Source of the DNA: Chersky-840 sp036511675
Lineage (GTDB): Bacteria; Actinomycetota; Acidimicrobiia; Acidimicrobiales; UBA8190
Direction of reading: 5' to 3'
Length of the DNA stretch: 64,000 nt
Assembly (NCBI GenBank): GCA_036511675.1
Contig: DATCBU010000054.1
Coordinates: 1-64,000 of the forward strand
In this document: positions 32,212 through 40,750 of the stretch, piece after piece
Numbering within the stretch: the first letter of the stretch is position 1
Layout of the letters: each line of letters begins with the position of its first letter
Position numbers and translations under genes: made by a program
The notes under the pieces: model-generated
Database searches by the model: none
The model's input: only the letters and a program-made list of their open reading frames with translations
Told to the model about the DNA's origin: nothing

Positions 32212-33402
32212 ATGCCCATCTTGCGTCGCACTGTTCACAGACCACTCCTCGGCCCGAGACCGGTCATCAGAACCATGCTCGCCGTTGCCACCGTGGTCGG
32301 CGGGGTGACGCTGGCCCCCGCCCTCGCCGCGGCGCAACCGGATCCGGCGGGCACCTCCTCCACCACGTCGTCGACCACGACCACCACCGCCCCGGTCCCG
32401 GTCACCCTCACCCCGGTCGAGGTCCAGCAGATGTCGGCGCTCCAGGTCCAGATCACCCAGACCGGAGCGGTGCTCGACCAACTGGCCGAGACCTATGAGA
32501 CCGACTCGGCACAGCTCACCGGCCTGCAGCAGCGCGAAGCGGCGATCAGCGCCCAGGTGGCGGTGACCAAGCGCAAGGTCGCCGCCACCCGTCTGCGCCT
32601 GCGCACCGACGCCCTCATCGCGTACATGGGCGGCGTCCCCTTGACCGAAATCACCACCGTGCCCTTCTCGAGCTCCAACGATGCCGCCGCCACCAGCGAA
32701 TACCAGCAGGTGGCCATCGCCAACACCGCCGCGGTGGCGGCCGCCTACGAGTCCGAGGCACGCACCTTGGCGGCCCAGGACGCCACCCTGTTGGCGACAG
32801 AGAACAAGGTGCAAACCGAGTTGACCGACATCGCCAAGGCGCAACAGTCGGCCGTGGTGGCGGCCTCCACCCAGCAGGCGTCCCTGGTGGCCTTGAGCAC
32901 CGGGAACGACCCTTCGATACCCATCTATCTCGCGGCGCAGTCCGCCGGCCAGAACGCCGTGGACACCGACCGGACCTCTGCGCCCATCCCCCCCCCGCTG
33001 AACTCGGCCATCTGGGCCGCGGCCTCGCAGGTCGGCGTGCCCTATGTCTGGGGAGGCGAGACTCCGCTTCCGGCCCCGAGCGCCGGCTTCGACTGCTCGG
33101 GTCTCGTCCAGTGGGCCTACGGCCAGGCAGGTATCGCGTTGCCACGCACCGCCCAAGAACAGCACGACGCCGTCACGCCCGTACCGGCGGCGCAGGCGCA
33201 GGCCGGGGACCTCGTCTTCTGGAACGACGGCACCACCTCGGTGCAGCACGTCGCCATCTACGTGGGCGCGGGGATCGTGCTCGAGGCTCCGAGCACGGGG
33301 TCCGTCGTCAGCTACTCGCCCCTGTGGCCAACTGGTCTCGTCGGTTTCGGCGTTCCCACCGTGCCGGCCGTTCCCGTCGTGCCCGGGGTGCCTGCCAGCT
33401 GA
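32212..33402 (+). CDS. Secreted NlpC/P60 peptidoglycan hydrolase (RipA-like layout)
   Basis: 396 residues. A signal peptide (about 1-40, ending LAAAQP) is followed by a Thr-rich linker and a long helical coiled-coil region (about 65-235). The C-terminal NlpC/P60 domain occupies about 262-380, with GVPYVWGGE, the catalytic Cys in GFDCSGLVQWAYGQAG, the His in VQHVAIYVGAG and the third polar residue in VLEAPSTG. The product ends in a Pro/Val-rich tail. This is the arrangement of actinobacterial RipA/RPF-interacting endopeptidases, which cleave D-Glu-DAP bonds during septum splitting. The ATG at 32212 follows GAGG. Confidence 0.92.
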   Translation: MPILRRTVHRPLLGPRPVIRTMLAVATVVGGVTLAPALAAAQPDPAGTSSTTSSTTTTTAPVPVTLTPVEVQQMSALQVQITQTGAVLDQLAETYETDSAQLTGLQQREAAISAQVAVTKRKVAATRLRLRTDALIAYMGGVPLTEITTVPFSSSNDAAATSEYQQVAIANTAAVAAAYESEARTLAAQDATLLATENKVQTELTDIAKAQQSAVVAASTQQASLVALSTGNDPSIPIYLAAQSAGQNAVDTDRTSAPIPPPLNSAIWAAASQVGVPYVWGGETPLPAPSAGFDCSGLVQWAYGQAGIALPRTAQEQHDAVTPVPAAQAQAGDLVFWNDGTTSVQHVAIYVGAGIVLEAPSTGSVVSYSPLWPTGLVGFGVPTVPAVPVVPGVPAS

Positions 33403-33447
33403 ACAGGCCCTAGTTCGACGCCGGGGCTCTTCGGTCCTTCGAACGCC

Positions 33448-34017
33448 TCAGGTGCCCCGTTGCTCCATGACCAGGCAACTGCTGGTGGCGGTGGCGACGA
33501 GCGTGCCGGCCTGGTCCACGATCTCCGCGTTCGAGAACGCCACACGACGACCCCGCTTGGTGACGACCCCTGTCGCCCGCAGGAGCCCGCTGCTGGTCGT
33601 CACCGGGCGGAGATAGCTCACATTGAGGTCGATCGAGGTGTAGGCCACGCCGTGGTCGAGGGTGCTGTGCACCGCACAGGCGGCGACGGTGTCGGCCAAG
33701 GTGCAGACGAGACCGCCGTGGACCACCCCGATGGGGTTGTAGGTGGATTCGTCCGGCTCACATTCGAAAACCACGCGCCCCACCTCGATCTCGCGCATCT
33801 CCATCCCCAGCAGGGTGGCGATGGGAGGAGGTGGCAGCACGCCGTCGCGGATGGCTCGCAGGAACTCGAGACCGTTGAGACGGGTGCCGGCCGCCGCGGT
33901 GACCGCCGGGTCGTGCCAGTGCACGGTCCTGCTTCTCGGCGCTCCCCACTCGGGCCGATCCGCCTCACAGCGCTGTCGGTGCTGCGTACCCAGGTTCGGC
34001 GTGCCCACCACGCACAC
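33448..34017 (-). CDS. Hotdog-fold thioesterase (PaaI-like)
   Basis: 189 residues. The thioesterase domain (about 50-185) has YNPIGVVHGGLVCTLADTVA, the PaaI-family HGG motif with downstream acidic residue, then VAYTSIDLNVSYLRPV and LVATATSSCLVM. It hydrolyses an acyl- or aroyl-CoA in the cytoplasm; the substrate is not predictable. The N-terminal ~45 residues are not conserved in type and the true start may be later, since no clear ribosome binding site precedes the first GTG. It is convergent with the NlpC/P60 gene. Confidence 0.88.
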   Translation of the reverse strand: MCVVGTPNLGTQHRQRCEADRPEWGAPRSRTVHWHDPAVTAAAGTRLNGLEFLRAIRDGVLPPPPIATLLGMEMREIEVGRVVFECEPDESTYNPIGVVHGGLVCTLADTVAACAVHSTLDHGVAYTSIDLNVSYLRPVTTSSGLLRATGVVTKRGRRVAFSNAEIVDQAGTLVATATSSCLVMEQRGT

Positions 34018-34026
34018 GCTAGGCCA

Positions 34027-34245
34027 TTAAGTTTTATCATGCAACTTACTTGCCCCGACGTCCCGGTCCCAGCGGATCGTGCCGGGCGGCGTGGGTGTGA
34101 TCTTCAGCCCGACGCTGCGGGCCAGCTCGGCCACAACGGGCTGCGCACCGACGAGGTGATCAGGCTCTCCCTCGGCGTAGAACAGGACGACCTGGTCATC
34201 GAGCTGGTGCCACACGATGGTGACGATGTCACGCTCGGCCATCAC
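34027..34245 (-). CDS. Possible small protein of unknown function
   Basis: A 72-residue frame, MMAERDIVTIVWHQLDDQVV continuing LFYAEGEPDHLVGA, upstream of the thioesterase on the same strand and 9 nt from its start. Composition is protein-like (mixed hydrophobic strand, acidic loop, no low complexity) and the frame ends close to the thioesterase start as in an operon. No family is recognised. Confidence 0.4.
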   Translation of the reverse strand: MMAERDIVTIVWHQLDDQVVLFYAEGEPDHLVGAQPVVAELARSVGLKITPTPPGTIRWDRDVGASKLHDKT

Positions 34246-34653
34246 GACCCGACGCGCTCAGGAGCCACCCGCCGTCTGTCGCCACGACCCCACCTGTCCG
34301 GCCCCGCCCTAGGCGTCAGGGTCCATGACCGGGGGACGACAGCGACTGCACCTGCCACGGCCCGAGTCGTCACAGCTCACTCTTACCCGATGCCGGACCA
34401 GGGCACGCTCTACCTCGGCCGCACTCCGACCCTCGGCACAGCCCGGGACTTCGCACGACATGCTGCCGTCACGGTGGACCAGCAACGGGCTCTCACAGCT
34501 CAACACCGGGCCTGACAAGGGAGAACTCCTTTTCCAGGGGGCCCGGATCTGTCGAACGCTGGACTCCCGAAAGTCGGGGGAATAGAGTGACAGCATGACA
34601 GACGCTGTGTCAAACTCTATGTCACACAGTATGTCATACAGAGGTGGACTGGG
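34246..34653. other. Gap upstream of the TetR gene
   Basis: 408 nt. The only candidate frame is 50 codons on the minus strand (34461 to 34309), beginning MSCEVPGCAEGRSAAEVERA and containing five Cys. It is too short and unsupported to call as a gene. The right-hand end holds the TetR-proximal repeats at 34596-34639. Confidence 0.4.
34596..34639. promoter_or_regulatory. TGACA/TGTCA repeats upstream of TetR
   Basis: TGACAGACGCTGTGTCA (34596-34612) is an inverted repeat with TGACA/TGTCA arms. TATGTCACACAGTATGTCAT immediately follows with two more TGTCA half-sites. The cluster ends about 15 nt before the TetR start and is a likely autoregulatory operator. Confidence 0.6.
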
Positions 34654-35301
34654 ATGACTCCGGCCAGTGCCGCCCTGCGGAAGCGTGTCCGCGAACGCCG
34701 CACCACGGCGGAGCGGACGATCCTCGATGCCACCGAGGCCCTTCTCGCCACCCGGGAGTTCCGTGACCTGACGGTCGAGGAGGTCATGGCGCGCACCGGG
34801 CTCACCCGCACGTCGTTCTACCGCTACTTCCCCGACCTCGAAGCTGTCTTGCTGCGGTGGCTCGCCGATCTCGGCGATGAGCTCCGCCATACAGCAGACA
34901 GTTGGCTCCAGGACCCGTCGACGGGCCTCGAGTCCGGCGTCGAATTCGTCACCCTGTACTGCGACCACGGTCGACTGTTCTTGGCCTTCGAGCAGGCATC
35001 GGGGGCGGGCACGGAGATCGACGAGGCCTGGGGATTGGTGATCGGGGCGTTCACCGACCGCTATACGCAGTTCATCGCGGAGCTGTGCGCACAAGGGCTG
35101 AGCACCATCGAACAACCCGAGCAGACCGCTCGCGCCCTCGTGGGCATGACCGAGCGCTACCTCCTCGACACCTACGGTCGGGGCCCGGCCGTCGACGTCG
35201 GTGTCGCCGCCGCGACCCTGGCGGAGATCTGGCAGCGAACCTTGTTCAGCTCAGGGATCGTCAAGCCCTCGCCGACCGATGACCGGTCGGGAGACGACTG
35301 A
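34654..35301 (+). CDS. TetR-family transcriptional regulator
   Basis: 215 residues. The N-terminal helix-turn-helix (about 15-65) is canonical: RTTAERTILDATEALLATRE, LTVEEVMARTGLTRTSFYRY and FPDLEAVL. The C-terminal ligand domain is helical, with a strongly acidic middle (GTEIDEAWGLVIGAF) and no known ligand signature. It has a cluster of TGTCA palindromes at its promoter. It lies 61 nt upstream of an alpha-mannosidase on the same strand, so it may control that gene, although TetR proteins more often act on lipid or drug genes. Confidence 0.93.
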   Translation: MTPASAALRKRVRERRTTAERTILDATEALLATREFRDLTVEEVMARTGLTRTSFYRYFPDLEAVLLRWLADLGDELRHTADSWLQDPSTGLESGVEFVTLYCDHGRLFLAFEQASGAGTEIDEAWGLVIGAFTDRYTQFIAELCAQGLSTIEQPEQTARALVGMTERYLLDTYGRGPAVDVGVAAATLAEIWQRTLFSSGIVKPSPTDDRSGDD

Positions 35302-35362
35302 GCACAACCACGAGAACCGGCGGCGGGGGGCCGTCGACGTCGGCTCACTACACTCACTCGGC

Positions 35363-38300
35363 GTGCGCCCGGAGGACTCGATCCGTGTCCGTCGGATCAA
35401 CCGGGTCCTCAACGAGTTCCTGCGGCCCCGACGACGCGGTCCGACTGTTGCTCTCGAGGTCGCCGCCCATCACGTGCACGGCGAACCGATCCCCGCCTCC
35501 CAAGCGTTCGGTGCCGACTACCAACCGTTCGCGCTGGGCGGATCCTGGGGCCCGCCCTGGGACACCACCTGGTTCCGGCTGCGCGGCACGGTGCCCCCCG
35601 AGTGGGCGGGACGGGAGGTGGCCCTGGGCTTCCGCATCGGCAATTCGGGATCGACCGGATTCGGTGCCGAGTCACTCGTGTGGCGAGATGGCCGTTGCGT
35701 GCAGGGGCTGTCGCCCAACCACCGGGAATGCCTGCTGAGCACCAACGCGGTGGCGAACGAGCGCGTCGAGCTCTTCGTCGAGTCGGCGGCCAATCCCCCT
35801 TCTCCCTTCGGGGTCAATCCGTGGCCCATGCTGCTGGCCGAGCCCGACGGCACGCCGTTGTTCACCTTGCAGTCCGCGGAGCTCCATGTACGCGACCCCG
35901 ATTTCGAGGGCTTCTGGCACGACTTCCGGGTTCTGGTGGAGCTGCTCACCGAGCTCCCCGGGGAGGGCCCGCAGGTGGCACGACTCGGCGCGGGACTGGA
36001 ACGGGCCTGCAACATGCTCGAGCTCCCCGACATCGGTGACAGTTGGCGCCGGGCCCAGCCGGTGCTCGACGAGTTGCTGTCGCACCGGGGCGCCCCCGGC
36101 AACCACACCGCCAGCATCGTGGGCCATGCCCATCTGGACACAGCATGGCTGTGGCCGCTGCGCGAGACCATCCGCAAATGCGCGCGCACCTTCAGCACGG
36201 TGCTCGAGCTCATGGAGCGCTATCCCGAATACCGGTTCGTGGTCTCCCAGGCCCAACACCTGGCCTGGATGCGCGACCACTACCCCGAGCTGTGGCAACG
36301 CATGAAGCAACGGTTCGCCGAAGGACGGCTGGAACCCACCGGGAGCATGTGGGTCGAGGCCGACTGCAACATCCCGGGGGGTGAATCCCTCGTCCGCCAG
36401 ATCGTCTACGGCAAGCGCTTCTACCTCGACGAGCTGGGGATCGAGACCAACGACGTGTGGCTGCCCGATGTGTTCGGGTACTCCGCCGCCCTGCCCCAGA
36501 TCATGCAACGCAGCGGTGTCCGCTGGTTCCTCACCCAGAAGCTCTCCTGGAACCAGTACAACGTCCTTCCCCACCACAGCTTTCTGTGGGAGGGCATCGA
36601 CGGTTCGCGGGTCTTCACGCACTTCCCTCCCGCCGACACCTACAGCGGGAACATGAGCGTCCGGGAGCTGCGGCTCGGTGTCGAGAATTTCAAGGACCAC
36701 GATCGGTCCCAGCGCTCGCTGTATCTCTTCGGCTGGGGTGACGGAGGAGGGGGACCGACCAGTGAGATGCTCGAATCGGCGCGCCGGCTCGCCGACTACG
36801 ACGGCCTGCCCCATCTGACCATGGAGGGCCCGCGCCGGTTCTTCACCGAGGCCGAGGCCGAGATCCGCGATCCCGCCGTCTGGGTGGGCGAGCTCTACCT
36901 GGAGTTCCATCGAGGGACCTACACGAGTCAGGCTGCGACCAAGCTCGGGAACCGCCGCGCCGAATTCGCCCTGCGCGACGCCGAACTGTGGGGATCGCTG
37001 GCGCCGGGCCGCAGCGGGGGGAACACCGAGCTCGAGGCCCTGTGGAAGGTCCTCCTGCTCCATCAGTTCCACGACATCATCCCCGGGTCGGGAATCCACT
37101 GGGTCTACGACGACACCGCCCGTGACCATGCGCATCTGCTCACCGAGACCGATCGGATCATCGGCGAGGCCCTCAACTCCCATGTCGAAGCCATCGACAC
37201 TTCCACGGCCGCCAATCCCGTCGTGGTGTTCAACTCGCTCTCGCACGCCCGGACGGAACTGGTCGTGGTCGACGCCCCTAGGGCCGCCACCGTGGCGGTG
37301 AGTGCCTCGGGGGTCACCGCCCCCGTCCAACGCGACCGGCACGGCCGGGCCATGTTCCGAGCAACGGTGCCCCCGTGCGGCTATCAGGTCTACGACCTCG
37401 TCGCCGATGATGCGGTGGCGGGCACGACGGCCGCCGTCACCGCCGACGCCAGGTCGCTCGAGAACGAGCACCTGCGACTCGAGCTCGATGACGACGGGCT
37501 GGTGTCCTCGATCTTCGACAAAGGCGCGCACCGTCAGGTCCTGGCGCCGTCAGCCCGTGGCAACCGCTTCCAACTCCTTCCCGACTACCCCAACTTCTTC
37601 GACGCCTGGGACATCGACCGGTTCGCCTTCGACCAGGTGGTCGAGCTCGACGGGGTCGAGTCGATCGAAGTGGTGGAACAGGGCCCGCTGCGCGCCGGGA
37701 TTCGCGTCACGCGACAGTTCGGGTCCTCACGACTCACCCAGGTCATCAGGCTGGACGCCGGCTCCCACGCCATCGACTTCGAGACCGAGGTGGATTGGCA
37801 CGAGACCAATCGGCTCCTCAAGGTCGCCTTTCCCGTCGACGTCCGCAGCACCCGGGCGACGTATGAGATCCAGTATGGGCACGTGGAGCGACCGACGCAC
37901 GCCAACACAAGCTGGGACGCGGCACGCTTCGAGGTCTGTGCGCACAAATGGGCGGACCTGTCCGAGCCCGGCTACGGCGTCGCCCTGCTCAACGACTGCA
38001 AGTACGGCTACGACATCCGGGGCAACGTCATGCGCCTCTCGCTGTTGCGCGCCCCCACCTGGCCCGATCCGGTGGCTGACCGGGGCCGTCACCATTTCAC
38101 GTACCGTCTGCTCCCCCATGCCGGCGATCTCCGACCCGCGGGAGTCATCGACGCCGGCTACGACCTCAACGTCCCCCTGCGCACCGTGGCCGCGTCCCCG
38201 CGTCCCGGAGACGGTCCCCCCATCGCCTCGTTGCTCTCGGTCGACGCCGACCACGTCGTGATCGAAGTGGTCAAGCCCGGCGACGACACCGATGCCCTGG

Positions 38301-38494
38301 TGGTCAGGGTCTACGAAGCCTGGGGACGCCGCGGCCCTGTCACCGTGCGGGCTCCCTGGGACCTGCGCCGGGCCACGCTGACCGACCTGCTCGAACGCGA
38401 CCTCGCCCCGGTGTCCACCGACGGTCCCACCGTCACCCTCGAGATGGCACCGTTCCAGATCGCCACCCTGAAGCTCGAGCCGGCTCGCTCCTGA
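35363..38494 (+). CDS. Alpha-mannosidase, glycoside hydrolase family 38
   Basis: 1043 residues, the usual GH38 size, hydrolysing alpha-mannosides. The catalytic domain has the zinc-site motif GHAHLDTAWLWPLRET (about 254), EADCNIPGGESLVRQ, and the nucleophile Asp in WLPDVFGYSAALPQI (about 370). The partner loop WGDGGGGPTSEM and the late zinc histidine in LLHQFHDIIPGSGIH (about 570) follow. The C-terminal half has the GH38 middle and beta-sandwich domains (ENEHLRLELDDDGLVSSIFD). No signal peptide is seen, so it is likely cytoplasmic, acting on imported or endogenous oligosaccharides. The GTG at 35363 is preferred from family alignment; ATG at 35279 is possible. Confidence 0.93.
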   Translation: MRPEDSIRVRRINRVLNEFLRPRRRGPTVALEVAAHHVHGEPIPASQAFGADYQPFALGGSWGPPWDTTWFRLRGTVPPEWAGREVALGFRIGNSGSTGFGAESLVWRDGRCVQGLSPNHRECLLSTNAVANERVELFVESAANPPSPFGVNPWPMLLAEPDGTPLFTLQSAELHVRDPDFEGFWHDFRVLVELLTELPGEGPQVARLGAGLERACNMLELPDIGDSWRRAQPVLDELLSHRGAPGNHTASIVGHAHLDTAWLWPLRETIRKCARTFSTVLELMERYPEYRFVVSQAQHLAWMRDHYPELWQRMKQRFAEGRLEPTGSMWVEADCNIPGGESLVRQIVYGKRFYLDELGIETNDVWLPDVFGYSAALPQIMQRSGVRWFLTQKLSWNQYNVLPHHSFLWEGIDGSRVFTHFPPADTYSGNMSVRELRLGVENFKDHDRSQRSLYLFGWGDGGGGPTSEMLESARRLADYDGLPHLTMEGPRRFFTEAEAEIRDPAVWVGELYLEFHRGTYTSQAATKLGNRRAEFALRDAELWGSLAPGRSGGNTELEALWKVLLLHQFHDIIPGSGIHWVYDDTARDHAHLLTETDRIIGEALNSHVEAIDTSTAANPVVVFNSLSHARTELVVVDAPRAATVAVSASGVTAPVQRDRHGRAMFRATVPPCGYQVYDLVADDAVAGTTAAVTADARSLENEHLRLELDDDGLVSSIFDKGAHRQVLAPSARGNRFQLLPDYPNFFDAWDIDRFAFDQVVELDGVESIEVVEQGPLRAGIRVTRQFGSSRLTQVIRLDAGSHAIDFETEVDWHETNRLLKVAFPVDVRSTRATYEIQYGHVERPTHANTSWDAARFEVCAHKWADLSEPGYGVALLNDCKYGYDIRGNVMRLSLLRAPTWPDPVADRGRHHFTYRLLPHAGDLRPAGVIDAGYDLNVPLRTVAASPRPGDGPPIASLLSVDADHVVIEVVKPGDDTDALVVRVYEAWGRRGPVTVRAPWDLRRATLTDLLERDLAPVSTDGPTVTLEMAPFQIATLKLEPARS

Positions 38495-38540
38495 GGTCGG
38501 GGATCCGGGCCGACTCTTCCGGCCCGCTCGGCACCCAGAG

Positions 38541-38603
38541 CCCTGACCAGGGGGGACGGGTCTCCGGGGTCTTCGGAGACGGAACACCTCCCCCTGGTCA
38601 GGG
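38541..38603. terminator. Nested hairpin upstream of the GGDEF-EAL gene
   Basis: CCCTGACCAGGGGG (38541-38554) pairs with CCCCCTGGTCAGGG (38590-38603), a perfect 14-bp stem. Inside it GTCTCCG (38560-38566) pairs with CGGAGAC (38574-38580). The element lies 46 nt after the mannosidase stop and 57 nt before the next gene on the same strand. It may be a terminator of the first gene, a leader element of the second, or both. Confidence 0.6.
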
Positions 38604-38660
38604 GTACAGAAGCCCTCCGGAGCGGCCGATGCCTGAGATGCGGCTCTCTGGGAAGGGGCA

Positions 38661-40739
38661 ATGGAACCTGCGTGGCTGGAGCGTGTGGCCTTGGAGTTGC
38701 CCGACGCCGTCGTCGTGGCCGACGGCCAGGGCCGTCTCGTGTGGGCCAATCCCGCTGCCGAGCGGCTCTTCGGCCTCGACATCGCCGACATCGTCGGCTT
38801 CGACGCCCTCGAGTTCCTCCACCCCGAGGACCTCGAGCTCGCCGCGGCCTCGCTCGAGAGCGTGCGGGACAAGAGCGTCGGCTCTCCCATCGAGCTCCGT
38901 GTCAAGACCCCGACGGGCTGGAAGCTCGTCGAGCTGATCGGCGCCAACCTCGTAGGCCGACCGCCTATCGACGGGCTGGTGTGGTGCTTGCGCGACCTCA
39001 CCGAACGGCGCCGCTGGGAAGTGTCCAGCAACGACATCGAACGGTTCCGGTCCCTGGTCCACAACTCCGCCAGCATCTTGCTCCTGCTCGACCGTGCCGG
39101 GATCGTGCAATCGGTCTCGGCCGCCATCACCCGGATGCTGGGGCACGACCAAGCGCTGGTCGAGGGTCACCCGCTCGAGGACCTCGTGGTCCAAGCAGAC
39201 CGACCGGCCCTGCAGGCGGCGCTGGCCGCCGCGCTCGAAGGCCCACCCACCGAGGAAGGCCCGACCACCGTCGAAGTCGACCTGCGGCGCCGTGACGGCG
39301 GCGTCCCCGTTCCCTGCGAGCTCAGCATCGTCAACCTGCTCGACGACCCGACGGTCGACGGGCTGGCGGTGTCGGCCCACAACATCACCCAGCTGCGGTC
39401 GACACGCGATGCGCTGGAGCGCCTCGCCACGCGGGACCCGCTCACGGGCCTGCCCAACCGGAAGCTGATCCTGGACCGCATCGAGCAGATGCAGAAGCGC
39501 GGCCGCAGGACCGGCCACGACGGGGCGGTGTTGTTCGTCGACCTCGATCGTTTCAAGGACGTGAACGACTCTCTCGGCCACCGCGTCGGAGATGACGTCC
39601 TGCGCCAGACCGCCATCCGCTTTCAAAGCGCCCTGCGCGAGTCCGACTCGATCGGCCGGCTCGGCGGGGACGAGTTCGTGGTGTTGGTCGAGAGCTCCGG
39701 GGCGCACCACGCCACAGCTGCCGCCCAGCGACTCCTCGATTCGCTGGCCGTTCCCTTCGCCGTGCACAGCGCGGCGCGGCCCCAGCTGACCATCTCGGCC
39801 AGCATCGGCATCGTCTCGGGCGCCTACGCCTCGGCCGAGGACCTGCTCATGGACGCCGATGTCGCCCTCTACGAAGCCAAGGCGGCGGGCCGGAATCGGG
39901 CCGTGCGCTTCGAGCCCCATATGCGTGGCGAATTCCGGACCCGGATCGACCTGGAACGGGACCTGCGTCTGGCCCTGGAGGCCGACGAATTCTTCCTCGT
40001 CTACCAACCGGTGATCCAGCTCGGTGACGGCACCGTCCAGAGCGTGGAGGCGCTGCTGCGCTGGCGCCGACCGTCGGGGGTCGTGGTGGCACCCGATGAG
40101 TTCATCCCCGCCCTCGAGGACTCGGGTCTCATCGTCGAGGTGGGGGCCTTCGTGCTGCAAGAGGCTTGTCGCCAGACACAGCTCTGGCACGACGCCGGGC
40201 TCCCGACGGCGGTGTCGGTCAACGTCTCGCCCCGCCAATTCGAGACGGGCACCCTCGTCGACGAGATCCAGTCGGCCCTGGAAGGCTCGGGATTGGACCC
40301 GACGTCGTTGATCCTCGAGATGACCGAGACGACACTGATGCGCGACTCCTATGAGTCGGCCGTGCGATTGAGGGCGCTCAAGGACCTCGGCATCCGCCTC
40401 GCCATCGACGACTTCGGCACCGGGTACTCGTCGCTGGCCTACCTTCAGCAATTCCCCGTCGACATCCTCAAGATCGATCGGACGTTCATCCTGGGAGCCG
40501 CCTCCGACCGGGCCAGCACCGCGCTCGTGCACGCCCTCATCGAGCTGGGGACGGCCCTCGGTCTCAAGACCGTGGCCGAGGGCATCGAGACGATCGAGCA
40601 GCTGATCCGGTTGAAAGAGGAGGGTTGTGACGCCGGGCAGGGCTTCTACTTCAGTCGCCCGCTCGAACCCGGTGACGCCGGGTCATTCCTGGCCGCCGCC
40701 GCGGCCAAGGCGACCGCCGCTGTCGCCGTCGGCCTGTAA
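38661..40739 (+). CDS. PAS-PAS-GGDEF-EAL cyclic-di-GMP protein
   Basis: 692 residues. PAS 1 lies at about 5-115 (LPDAVVVADGQGRLVWANPA) and PAS 2 at about 128-240 (LVHNSASILLLLDRAG). The GGDEF domain (about 250-415) has LFVDLDRFKDVND and intact RLGGDEF near 334, with a complete inhibitory site RESD five residues before it. The EAL domain (about 430-680) has VEALLRW, VNVSPRQF, EMTETTL, DDFGTGYSSL, KIDRTF and AEGIET, all needed for phosphodiesterase activity. Both activities are therefore possible, with one probably regulated. No membrane segments are seen. The ATG is preceded by GGGAAGGGG. The hairpin at 38541 may affect expression. Confidence 0.93.
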   Translation: MEPAWLERVALELPDAVVVADGQGRLVWANPAAERLFGLDIADIVGFDALEFLHPEDLELAAASLESVRDKSVGSPIELRVKTPTGWKLVELIGANLVGRPPIDGLVWCLRDLTERRRWEVSSNDIERFRSLVHNSASILLLLDRAGIVQSVSAAITRMLGHDQALVEGHPLEDLVVQADRPALQAALAAALEGPPTEEGPTTVEVDLRRRDGGVPVPCELSIVNLLDDPTVDGLAVSAHNITQLRSTRDALERLATRDPLTGLPNRKLILDRIEQMQKRGRRTGHDGAVLFVDLDRFKDVNDSLGHRVGDDVLRQTAIRFQSALRESDSIGRLGGDEFVVLVESSGAHHATAAAQRLLDSLAVPFAVHSAARPQLTISASIGIVSGAYASAEDLLMDADVALYEAKAAGRNRAVRFEPHMRGEFRTRIDLERDLRLALEADEFFLVYQPVIQLGDGTVQSVEALLRWRRPSGVVVAPDEFIPALEDSGLIVEVGAFVLQEACRQTQLWHDAGLPTAVSVNVSPRQFETGTLVDEIQSALEGSGLDPTSLILEMTETTLMRDSYESAVRLRALKDLGIRLAIDDFGTGYSSLAYLQQFPVDILKIDRTFILGAASDRASTALVHALIELGTALGLKTVAEGIETIEQLIRLKEEGCDAGQGFYFSRPLEPGDAGSFLAAAAAKATAAVAVGL

Positions 40740-40750
40740 CCGCGAACCCG

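Noticed and set aside
34309..34461. 50-codon Cys-containing frame on the minus strand
   Set aside because: It has five Cys but no clear ribosome binding site or recognised family, so it is mentioned only in the gap description.
38495..38660. c-di-GMP (GEMM) riboswitch ahead of the GGDEF-EAL gene
   Set aside because: The nested hairpin lacks the conserved GEMM core; it is kept only as an unassigned structured element.
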